Part shown: positions 1 through 11,200 of the stretch, in pieces
Layout: each line of letters opens with the position of its first letter
Position numbering within the stretch: the first letter of the stretch is position 1
From: Helopsaltes ochotensis
Lineage: Eukaryota; Chordata; Aves; Passeriformes; Locustellidae
Direction of reading: 5' to 3'
DNA: 64,000 nucleotides
Assembly (NCBI GenBank): GCA_013400155.1
Contig: VXBM01001671.1
Span: 1 to 64,000 of the forward strand
Notes under the pieces: generated by a model
Told to the model about the DNA's origin: nothing
Database searches by the model: none
The model's input: the letters and a program-made list of their open reading frames with translations, nothing else
Program-made: the position numbers and the translations under genes

Positions 1-120
1 TTTTTGTACTATTTATTTTTATTTTTTTTTATATCTTTTCTTTTCCTCTTATTAAATTGTGTTTCTGACTTGAAGTCTTTCTGGTTTTGCTTTCAAACCA
101 GTACACCAACACTTACCCAT

Positions 121-190
121 GGCAGAGGGTTTGGACTAGATGACCATTAAAGGTCCCTTTTAGCCAAAACTCTTCTATAATGCTTCTGTG
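121..190 (+). mobile_element. CR1 LINE 3' tail fragment
   Basis: The segment matches the conserved 3' end of avian CR1 retrotransposons: a GGGTTTGGACTAGATGA block, then an AAAGGTCCCTT block, then two degenerate copies of the terminal octamer (CTTCTATA, GCTTCTGTG). CR1 copies are usually 5'-truncated, so a tail of about 70 bp is typical. It has no coding capacity. The first 120 bases of the window are T-rich and show nothing else. Confidence 0.7.
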
Positions 191-1849
191 TTCACAGGTT
201 TTTTGCATCTAGATGTCTGAATGTGACATGTAGATTTTGCAGTTCAATGGTGGAAATAAGATCAATGATATAACCCAAGTGAGTGAGTGAGTCAATCAAT
301 CAATCACTGATTTCACAGGCATTTCTACCCCAACTCTGATGAACTGAGCAACTCCCTCATGGTGGGCAATTATTTTCTCACTTAAAAGAAAGTATGTGAA
401 AGCACAGTAGACGCTTGCAGCAGCTGAGCTTGTCAGACTTGTTAGCTTGTCAGTTGAGTTCTTTTCTTGTTTCTTTCTCTTTCTTGGCTTGTTCTTTCAC
501 TGTTTACATGTCCACACCTGAGATCTTTCAGCACTTTGCCTTAAAAATTTGTGCCCTGTTCAAGCACCATCAATAGTCACCCCTCAGACAGTAATGTTTC
601 TTTTTCTGTCCTATCTGTAATTCATACCCCCATTTTCTGCCACTCTGCAAACCTTGAGCAAGCTAGTAATTCTACTCCAAGTGACATGAGAGTGAAGTTG
701 CACAGATGAGTATGTGCACAGTGGATTTTTTCAGATCTGTGAGGTACGCCTGAGAAGTTCTGGAATATTTCTGTGTCTGAAATACAGGATACAAATTGTA
801 TTTGCAGTCTACTAACACATTGTTTTAGCCATAAAAGATATATGAGAAAAATCAATCCCAAACCTATTGACTTACAAAATGGTAAAGGATTGAATTCCTG
901 ATGTAAATATTATTTATTTCTAGTCTATTCTGGGACCTGGTTAGGCTTATCTAAGCAATTTCTCCCATGCTGTCTTAGAGTCTTTGAAATTCCAATACTT
1001 TGCCTCACTGCTTCTCTTTTTGTTTAATGATCTTCATAACATAGAAGCCAATGGGAAAATTGCATGTCTTGAATGTATTTCTCCCACTCCTTGTTATTTT
1101 CAAGTAGAAGCTGCTTGATGGAGTATTCCTTGTGCTGGGTTATTCAAGGGACTGAGGATCAGATTCCCAAAGTGCCTTGAGCTGCTTGAGCAGCTTATAT
1201 CCCAAGAGACTTATGTATGACTGCTAGGACTGAAATGAGATTCTCAAAAACAATTTTCTAGTGTCTCCAGAAAGAATTTTTTCCCCTCATTTTCATGGCA
1301 ATGACCAATGACAGATGTGTGTTAGTACTGGGGTGACTTTCCTTCATTATAGAGAGACAACTGTGGATATTGGGTTATTTAATAGGAGCCGGCCTATGAA
1401 ATATGCATATCAATTAGAGGAATGATGATTACAGGAGTATGATTTATACGGTTCATGTTTTAGTAGCAACAAAGGAGCTGCAAATGCTAACATTGCACAT
1501 AGAACTTACTTTATGAGTTTAGGCTTTGTCATAAGAACAGAAAATCCTGAGCCTAGAGATTAGAGTTAGAATTTACACACCTGGAAGTGTGACAAGGCAG
1601 CACTTTGAATTCACTGTTGAGTACATAAACCCTGAGACAACTTTACATCTTTTCACAACAGCTTCTGAAATTGATAGAATTAACTATCCAAGTGTTAAAA
1701 GATTTTTATTTAAAAGTCAGCTTTCAGACACCCAGATGAAAAATGTCAATATTAATGTCTGGATTTTCATAATAGGGAAGTGTTTTAAAACATCAGACCT
1801 TCTAGAATTTAGTACCAAGAAGAGTTAAGATTTTAGTTTCATGGGTTTT

Positions 1850-1851
<2 letters not shown>
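191..1851. other. Unique AT-rich sequence, no gene seen
   Basis: I see no gene or recognisable repeat here. The one small structure is a pair of tetranucleotide runs at 279-306, about three GTGA units followed by three TCAA units. Open frames are below 80 codons and look like chance. Confidence 0.5.

Positions 1852-1915
<64 letters not shown>
1852..1915. repeat. Poly(T) run of 64 bases
   Basis: An uninterrupted run of 64 T on the plus strand, flanked by GGGTTTTCC on the left and ACTAAAATG on the right. I see no retroposed gene or LINE body beside it and no obvious flanking duplication. CR1, the main avian LINE, does not end in poly(A), so the run is not explained as a CR1 tail. The exact length in an assembly may be unreliable. 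Confidence 0.95.
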
Positions 1916-1918
<3 letters not shown>

Positions 1919-4900
1919 AAAATGTTTTCTATTTAATTTATGGCACTTTGTGGAAGGATTTCCCAGTTATGAAAACTTGGTAGTTGATTCATATTATAAT
2001 ATTTTGTTCTTCCATTTCATATTCCAGACCTGATAATTTCACTTTCCTCTTTTCAAGTTAGTGTCAGGGTAGCTAAGGAATAACATTCAGCATCTAATCT
2101 AAGAAGGGGAATTCCCCCACAAGTTCAAAAATCAAGGTGAAATACTGAGAAAACAGAGGCTTGTAATCAAAAAGGAAATTAAATAGAAAAAAAAATGAGA
2201 GTGGGGAAAAAAAGGTGAGAATATTACCAGTCAAGAAAGCTGCAATACTGATATTTTTTATCCTAGGCTTGAGGACAGCTTATACTTATCGGCAAGCTGT
2301 GAAATGCAAAGTATTTTTATCTAGACCACCCTGATTGCATTTTTTTAGCTGAGGTGTTTGGTTCTAGTGACAAGGAAAGTGCAGAAGATGCTGCATTCTC
2401 TGACTTTAGGAAGGAAACAAGTACTGGTGAGGAGCACAGTGACACAGTGACCCCAAGACCAGGAGTTTTTAGCTCCTGGAGCTAAAGGAGCAAAAGGAGG
2501 GCAAAACCATTGCATTTCTGAGAAAAAAAAACAAAACAGAAAACTTGCAAACAAAAGACATGTTTTGGTTTGTTTGGGTGTTTTGTTTGTCTGTGTTTTC
2601 TCTTCTGTTTAGATTTGTCTTATGTTCTACTCTGGTCCTAACCACCTGCACAGGCACTGCTGGCAGAATTAAAGTTTGATGGGTAGATTAGATTTGCTCA
2701 GTACTGGCGTCAGAAATCTTCTAAATATATGCCTTGTATAAATTTAGGGGTTTTTGAGAGTTAGGTTCACCTTTGTTATTTGAGTAAATTTAGCTCTTCC
2801 AGGGCCCGAAATAGACAGGATTATGTCTATTTCATAAGCAAGAAATAACATCAAAACTGATTTCATCATGGCTAGGATGTGAAGCCTCAGCTCACTCAGG
2901 TGATTATCCTTGTCATAAATTGGAAAATGAATAATCCTGTGGACTTCAATCACATTCTTATCCCACCCCATGGGAGGAGGTGTTCAGAGGAAGGATTTTC
3001 AAAGCCTTGAGTTTTGAACCATGGCCTACTCCTCTATAGAGCATAAAGGGTTTTATCACCTTATAAAATTGTTTCAGCTATTTTAATCATGATGATAATG
3101 CCTTATGAAGTGGGATTTCTTTTCCAATCTGAGGTGAACAATTAAAGAGACGCTCATGTAATTTGTGTTGATTTTTATTTCTCTCTCTTTTTTAAAATAA
3201 TATGTGAAGATTCCTGAATTTTTCTCTTCTAAATAACACAACAAGGAAGTTTGAAATTTATGATGTTGTAATTTGCATAGAACTTTAACTAACAACTTGG
3301 CCTTTATCTGAACTCAGTTCTCATGGGAATCGTGAATGAACAGGATATGGATTCCTATTTCCTTTTGTCAACAGGGATGACAAAAGGTAGTAATTTCTTC
3401 CACCTGTAGCTGCAGAAATCATCATAATGCTCTAGCTTCTAGTTCAATACTATAAACCATCAGATGATAAAAACTAAAAAACTAGTTTTTTTGTCTGTAA
3501 CAGATAAAAGAGATTCTGAACAGAACTTCCTTCTGAATATAACTTCCTGAATAAGGGAAGGTGATTGATGCTTCTTTGCACAGAGTCCTTTTAATCTGTT
3601 GACAGAAACACTTTTGTGGGCAGAACTGAACTTGTTTTAAGGGTGAAATTTGCTGCTTAGGATGTTTATAGTGGCAAAAAGGTTACTTAGCATGATCTGT
3701 GGTAATTACCTGAGGATCTAATTTTATTTGGGTCTTCTGATAATAACTTCTCATGGTGTTGCATCTAGATAAATAATGGTAGATTGCTTTCATTCCAGTT
3801 TTTCTTTGTGTGCACCATATAAAGTGAGTAACAGAGTGAACCTTGCCATCAAAGTTTGTTGTGCTTTTGCAAATTATATTAAACCTACAATTGCTGATCC
3901 CTTGCTTGTCCTTCTTTAAGTTTATTTGAGCCACTCACTTGCAACAGATGCAAATGAAATGTGGGGATCATTTAATTGTGCTTTAGTGATTTTCACAAAT
4001 ATGAAGCTCTTTCAGAACAGTTATAATTGGCATTAACTTTTTGAAGAACTATGACAATGATGGTGTCTGAGAGAGACTAGGATCTTCAAAGAGAATCAGG
4101 AAGTGTTTTGAGAATATAATATTGAGTTTTGATCCATAAACTGTTACGATACTTTCAGAGGTAATCACTATAATTTTCTTTCTTTTTGACAATTCTGAAG
4201 AAAGTTCATTCCTTCCTTGTTCTTGCTACAACTCCAGCTTGCGGGACACTTCCAAAGCTCTTCTTTTTTGTATTTTCCATTTCCTCTATACCCTGACTTG
4301 TTCCAAGGAAGTTTCATCTGAGATTCTTCTTCCCACCCTTCTTTCCTACACATTGGATCTAGCTTTGGCACTGCAAGAGGAGTCTGCTCATTCATACTCA
4401 GATCAACTACTTCAAACGCACAAACATCAGCTCTTCTGCTTCCTCTGGGGATGATCTGTGAGGTAGTGATTTCCCAAGTCTGTTTTGGGGAAGGAAATCC
4501 TAATGGCTACTGCACAAAATTCTTCTAATATTCATATGTCTTGTGTCATCTGTTTTTCTCTCCGATATTTTGCATCGTGGAACATTGACAAATGGAGGGA
4601 GAGGATGCTGATCTCTGAGCATCAGCTCTTCCCTGAAGGTTGGACTCAGGCAGACACTTCTGCTTTTTGTGATGGATCATGTTCCAGGCTCTCCGTTATA
4701 CAGGCTCTGAAAGGTTTTCATTTTTCTTTTTTTTTTAATAGTAGTCTATGTTAGTTTAATTTATCTAAATAATGCAAAGCAGATGGTAATTTGTAAAGAT
4801 CTTCTGTGAAAAAGGTGACAGCATACTGACATGCTGTTGTCAAGGGCAAATCACTTCCTTTCATTAATCTACAGCAAGAGAAAGTAGGATCATCCTGCAA

Positions 4901-5442
4901 ATACAAAGCCAAAGTTGATGGGTTACAACCTTATGACTCACCAACTTCCTTCTCCTTTTCAAAACTGAAGTTTGGATTGAAATCCTTTTAGAAAAATTCC
5001 TGTAGGCAATAAATGAGGATGTTCTTCATTAGTGTGTGATGGCTTGGATTTGGTAGAGCCCTAACTCCAGACAGTTCCTTGAGGAGTCAAGTCTGACTCA
5101 TGGTTCATTGCTGCTTCTTGGTTTCTTCCCTTGTGTCTTGATTCACCACTTTTTTTCCTTTGATGAGTAAATGAGTATGTCATTGAAGAAACAAATCCAG
5201 TCTCTCTCTCTCACATCAAAAAAGAGATTTGTGGCTGAGGGGCTAGGGAGCAAAAAAAGAACTAAGGATTAGTGACTGGTTATCCTGAAGGTCCAATTTT
5301 CCAAGTCTGAATACTGAGCTATTTCAGAAAATGAGGTAGAATTTCTGATGTGGGATGCACTAAAATGGAGAGTCCAAACTTACTAACTGATTTTGAAGAA
5401 TTGTATCTTTGCTGAAAAGGCTAGCATCTTAGGGGAGGACAA
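1916..5442. other. Unique sequence, no gene seen
   Basis: AT-rich single-copy-looking DNA. All open frames are under 90 codons and have no recognisable domain. No RNA gene, LTR or LINE was identified. Confidence 0.5.
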
Positions 5443-5760
5443 CCCCCCCCTCCCCGCCCCCCAACAACAACAACAACAAAAACCAAAACAAACAAAGAAA
5501 CCAAAACCAAACAAAAAACCCCACCCAAACAAACAACAACAAAACCCCCAACAAACAAACAAGCCCCCCAAACGACCAAACCAAACAACCCCAAAATACC
5601 AAAGTAAACCATCAAACAAAAAGCCTCATACCCCAAAAAACCCCTAGAACCACACAACCAAGCAAAAAACCCCCAAACCAAACCAAAAATAAACAAATCC
5701 CCCAAAAGCAAAAACAAAGCAAAAGAAAAAAAAAAGAAAAAATGTTTTAAAAAATCAAAA
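5443..5760. repeat. A/C-rich low-complexity tract
   Basis: The plus strand is almost free of G and T. It begins with C8-T-C4-G-C6 at 5443-5462, continues with CAA and CAAA/CCAAA units, and ends in A-rich sequence. Overlapping open frames of up to 164 codons on either strand are products of the low complexity (runs of Q, N, K and P, or of F, G and V) and are not genes. The opening C runs give quadruplex potential on the minus strand. Confidence 0.9.
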
Positions 5761-5824
5761 ATCAAAAATAAAAATAAGATTAAGACTTTCCCATTATATA
5801 GCACACTGGAAAATCTAGGGTGTT

Positions 5825-5907
5825 GGGGTTTTTTTTGTTGTTGGTTTTTTTTGTTTGTTTGTTTTTTGTTTGTTTCTTTGTTTTTTTGTTTTTTTGGTTT
5901 TTTTTTT
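5825..5907. repeat. T/G-rich tract (GTTT)n
   Basis: This tract of GTTT, GTTTT and TTG units is nearly pure T and G. It lies about 65 bp after the A/C-rich tract and is roughly complementary to parts of it, so the two could pair. The open frames crossing it are compositional artefacts. Confidence 0.9.
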
Positions 5908-8179
5908 GCAAACACATAAGCACCAAAATGGTTGCAATTAAAATTTTGGAATAAGCATGTGGAATTTTTGTAGCCAGAGATGGAGTTGACTGATTGCTTT
6001 TGCTAGAAGTGCAAGAGGGATGGATACCAGGGGAATGGCATGCTCTGCAACTGGAGAGGCAGGGAGTGCACTCATGCTTTTTTATTAAAAGCCTGTGCAC
6101 TAAGAATTGCTCTGTCTGCTGTGATTAACTGAGTGAAATAAGTGGATCTATTGCAAAGGGGAAGCCCTGTGGGCAGTGCTGAGGTTTACTCTGTGCCATA
6201 GGTGATCTTGAATGTGAGGCAGTAGGTGAAAAACATCTCTAATAATAATTTGGAGGATGATGACCTGTTGCATTCCCCATGCAGTTTTTATTGCGCGTAA
6301 ATCAAGTTGTCCCCACAGTAGATTTAATGGTCTGGCATCCTTGTCTTCATTCTCAGTGTTTTATCCTTTACTGTGTTGCCAAAATCAAGGAATTATATGA
6401 GAAAGGCATTGCAGACATCAGGTGTTACCCAAACTAGTACTTCTTCCACAAGAAGCATGTTGCCTTGCCTATTAAAGTCTCCAGAAGCGGTACAGCCTGA
6501 GTGTGCTGAGTACAAGCCTGGTGGTAAAATGATGGAAAAGCATTCTAAATCTGTAATTTTCCATCATGAATTATTCATGGCTGTTACTCAAGTCACGAAC
6601 AGGAAACGCGTGTATAAAGTCAGCTCGACAAAGCCGTTCATTTATGAAGAGAGCTCAGTTGTGTGAAGGTTTGCCATATGGTCCCCACCAGAAGAAGCAG
6701 AGATCCAGAGCCATATTTTCTCCTGGTGTACACAGACCTGGTTACACTGACTTTCATGAAGCTGCAGTTTACATGAACTCAGGATCTGCCCTCTTTCCTT
6801 TGAGAGGTTTTGTTGTTGTTTCTCTATTGACTCATTTATTCTTCCTTGAGTTGGTTAGAATGTGGTTATAAACACAGGTTCATCATCTCTCCCCTACAAT
6901 TGTTTTGGGTTTTTTTTTTGTCTCTTCTAACTCCTTATGTGGATATTTCGTGGAGGATGCTGGATATTTTGTGCTTCACTTGATATTCAAGAGGATCCAC
7001 ATGTTTAAACAATCATAAGAAAAGGGGCTTGAAAGTATTACAAATATGGTAGTAATGGCTACTATAACATATTCAGATTAGGAGAGACTTGTTCCAGAGG
7101 ACAAAATATCTTTTAAGATTAGCTATTCCTGCATTTAAAATGAGCTGTAAATGATCACAATGGGTTGTGTTTGCCTCCTTCCTAATCTCCCAGCACTGCC
7201 TGGTACAGTGAGTTTAATTTTGTAGAGGATGCTCCACTTCTGTACTTTTTCCTTGGCACAGGTTTCCTGCTCTATGTTACTTGAGAGCACTGTGAGGATT
7301 GAGGCTTTTTGGCTGAATAAAGAGTTTCTCTCACCACCTCACAAAGGTGGGCAGTGGGCAGCAGGCTGCATGTTGAAAGCTCTGGCTGCAGGAGTCCTCT
7401 GTGATCAGTCAGCGCTGCCTGGATCCAGATTGTGTCTCCAAAACCAGAGTTTTCAGAATGCATGAACATTAGTGATTTGTAGCAATTTATGAAAGGTCTC
7501 ATAGTAGTTTGGAGATGGAGATGCAATTAATAACAATTACAACTTTCTTGGAATGTGATGGAACAATTACATGCATTTTTTATAGGAAAGGCTGAAATTC
7601 CATAGTTAGTCCTTAGTTAAACAGGCAAGAACATTAAAGAATAAGATTACATCTAAATGCATTGACTTATGTGATGATGCACTACAATTTTTCCCGAGCT
7701 GCTGGTTGGACAAGACAGCAATAGCCAGCCAAATATATTTTAAACCATATTAGGCTCAGTAACATTGCTACTAAATATTCCTGTCCTTGCCTAGGCACAA
7801 TTGCCCAGGATGTTAATTTGCAAAGCAGAAAAAAACTAGCACACATAAGAAAAATCTATGATGTCTTCAAGTGCAGCTTTTTCATGTCAAACATTTGTGT
7901 CTGTTCAGCTCTTAGCAAGCAGTAGGCTTGCTAACAAGGTTTAAAAGTATATAAAATGATTCTAACTCATAAGATACTTTATCTGAAGCACACCAAGGAA
8001 GGATGTTTGAGATGAGAAAGGCAGAACCATGTGCTAACATGAGTCCTTGTTAGTGCTGCAGACTAGTGTTCTGCCAAGTGTAGGAAGAGGCTGCAGGTGA
8101 GAAGAATGAAGAACTCAACTGCATAAACGCCATCTCTGATGCTGACACCTGGAGAAGGTGATACCAAAATGAATGGAAT
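5908..8179. other. Unique sequence, possible regulatory DNA
   Basis: No gene or known repeat recognised. The part around 6380-6790 has more balanced composition. It includes a perfect 7-bp inverted repeat with one spacer base (6565-6579), centred on TAAT-like homeobox core sequence. Frames of about 100 codons at 6373-6666 and 6566-6871 overlap each other and show no domain, so I do not call them genes. Confidence 0.4.
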
Positions 8180-8275
8180 TCTGGGGAGGGCTTTAAATAT
8201 CCTGGAGGGATTTAAAAGACAGGTGGATGAGGCCTTTGGAGACATGGTTTAGTGGAGGGCTTGGCATTGCTGCGT
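8180..8275 (+). mobile_element. CR1 LINE 3' region fragment
   Basis: The stretch CCTGGAGGGATTTAAAAGAC, followed by AGGTGGATGAGGC and GACATGGTTTAGTGG, is the recurrent phrase just downstream of the CR1 reverse-transcriptase frame. Its orientation puts the element on the plus strand. Similarity fades after about 8275, where the terminal GGTTGGACTAGATGATC block would be expected. The fragment could reach left to about 8100. Confidence 0.75.
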
Positions 8276-11200
8276 TTTCAGTTGTACTCAGTTATCTGAA
8301 AAGTCTTTTCTCAGAATTTGTGGTTCAAGTTGCATCTCCATACAGCACAGAAGAGCAGGAAGGGCTGCATGCTGGAAGCTCTCACTGGTGGTAGAGTTTC
8401 CCCAAGTTCCAGGTGATTAGTGGATCTGGGCAGGCCAAGTAAAGGAAACAAAAGAGTCAAAACTGGCATTGTCAGAAACTGTCAGAGACTATTCCTAGCA
8501 GCTTCATCCAGATCCCTAAATGGGAAAGTAAGGAGATATTTCAAGTCATGTAATCCTGTCAACACCAGCAGCAGGTTAAAGAAAACATGGAATAACAGAC
8601 CTGTAGATAACTGCCACACTGCTCTGGTTTAACTGATGCATCATAGTGCAGGCACACCATCCACACCAGGAAAAACCTGACTTCTCTTGTTAATGACACT
8701 CTGCGATACTAAAACAACAGTAGTTTTGATAATTTGCCTATCATTCCAATTTTACTTTTCTTGTTTCTTTTTCATTCTTGAATAACGAAGCTAACCTCAT
8801 AATTCCATTTTCTCTCCCAGAAGAAGTGTATATTTGGATGTGCAGTAATTCAATATTGCTTTTGCATCTCACACAGATCCAGGGACAAACTAGCTTTAAT
8901 ATTAAAGTAAAAAGGTGCATTTCTTTTCCTCCTTTCTTGAATAGCATACCATTATCCTGATCAGTTTTAGTAAAATCTAAATACGTGGGACATGAAATAA
9001 CCAATTACATATTTGTTCCTGATGTCTGAAGTAGCTGAGAACATCACAGTTAGAAAATAAGTGAATTCCTCACAATAAAGCAGTACATCTACATATAAAA
9101 TCTAGTTCTTATACAATATTTTGGCCAGATGGATCAGTCTTTTTTTCTTTGACTACAAAGAAGATTGTTACAGTGCTGAGATCTCATGACTTCCTTTAGG
9201 TTCTTAACTCTGACTTGGGCAACTGTAAGGATTTGGAAATGAGAGCTATGTACTTCTGTGGTGTCACAGGGAACCTCTTTTTTTTCCACATCTTCCCTGT
9301 CATGATCCTGTTCCACCACGTGATCCAGGCTGGTAGGAAAGGAGGTTCTGCCACTCTCCTTGCCAGTGCTAATGAAACATCTCCATTTGTGAGGGCAGGT
9401 AAATCCAGGATCTGCTTGGAAAATATATTCTAGTGCAAATTAAACACAACTTTCTTGAAGTTCCGTGGCAGTCTCTAAACTGGTGGAAATGTTGCACATC
9501 GTGCCTGTGTGGGTAATTCTGGGTCCCGCTTGGTATGAAAAATTGGAAGCATATGGTGACAACATTTGTGTCAGAGTTCTACTTAGAAATCAGAAATAAC
9601 AGCAAAAGTTAATGAGGAATCTCAATTCATTTCCAGATTTGGACTTAAATTTTGTGTCTGCTGTTTCCCCACCCTATTTTCTTTATGGTGAACCCAGTAA
9701 AATGAAACTAAAAATAAATCCTGGCTCTCTGGGAGATCTATTATTACAATTAAATACCTTTCTTACACTTTAAATGCTTTCCAATACCTAACATATCAGG
9801 TGTACTTGGACTGAAGAAAACTCTTCCTTGCTCATAACAAACCAAATGGGAAAACAGCTGGCAGAGAAGATACAACTGACACTAAAGACGGCTTCAAGCA
9901 TCAGTACTTTACTGTTCTCCAGTACAACTTTTTATACCCCTCATCTTACATAAATTACACCTGTGTGCCCTCTCTACCCTTCTGTGTTTGGTCAGGTACA
10001 CCTCAGCATCCCATGTTTTTTTGCCTTCAATACTGTTCACCTGTCCTACACAGTTGTAGCCCATTAGGGATGAGGCTCAGCTGCTGCTCCATTCCCAATT
10101 ACCACAAACTGTGTGCCTACAAACAGCAACTCTATATATACCCAGTCATGATCAGGTGAAACAAAGTATAATGGCAATACATTAAATAATAAAGCAGAAA
10201 ACAGTAAATTCTGACATTCAGAGAGAAAACAGTGAAAGTTTTTTGTCACCTTTCCCATGTTGTGAAAGGTCAAATGCCAGACTGGGCACAAAACAGGGAC
10301 TGGTGTTACTTGAAGGAAACCAAGAATAGAGTATGACCATATGTCTTTATCAACTCCAAACTGAAGAATCAAAGAAAGCAAAGCTAACTAAGACCACGGT
10401 GGTTTAGGAAGTTCTCTGACAGTATTTACTCAAAGCTTTTCGGGGCAGATGCTTTGGTTAAATTCACCAACTTCTGACCACTGATGTGCCACTTCATTCA
10501 GATTTCATGCTTAGGCAAAGACACAATAGTGGCATCTATCTTTTTAGAGTATATTAAAATAAATGCCTGGACATGTCTGACTCAAGTGGAAAAGCTGGAC
10601 TGTGAATTTACAATATCTTTGCAAGTTAGAACTTCCTGTATTCTTTCAACCTGATTCTTAAGACAGAATTTTCAGACAGAATGAAAACTGAAAAGTATGG
10701 CGCAGCTTCTTTCCCTTGTTTCAGAGCCAGTCTCTTGAATGAAATTATAAATAAATACACAGATTTACTGCCTTTATTTTCTTACCCCTTTGGCTATAGA
10801 CACAAAACCCCCAATACTGTTAATTTCAGATATGTTTTTTGTAGATCTTGGCTAGATTTGTCTTTCTTCAGGCTTTTTTCTGGACTGAAGTAGAAGGGTT
10901 GAAATACACATTTCACATGAAAAACTTCCCTTCTGCAATTCCCATGATTTTCATGAAGCTCCTGAATGAGATGTGGGATCATTAACCACAAGAGTCAGGC
11001 GAAGATGTGTTTCTAGAAATGCACTAGGAACGGGAACATATATTTCATGTGGCTAATATGTCAGGAGCTGAGACAGCCGGAGGCCACTGGCATGAGCAAA
11101 TGAGCAGTGACTCAAGGATATTCACTGACATTTGTCATAATGTCAACAGACTTCTTAGGAATCCTTACGGCAAAAAATCATCTAGTTTAAAGAAAATGAA

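Noticed and set aside
5421..5915. 164-codon minus-strand frame
   Set aside because: Its translation is made of F, G, V, K, Q and N runs from the A/C and T/G simple repeats.
9900..10200. Possible old minus-strand LTR with TATA-like sites near 9930 and 10135
   Set aside because: No TG/CA edges, target duplication or polyadenylation signal in a suitable place, and no related copy in the window.
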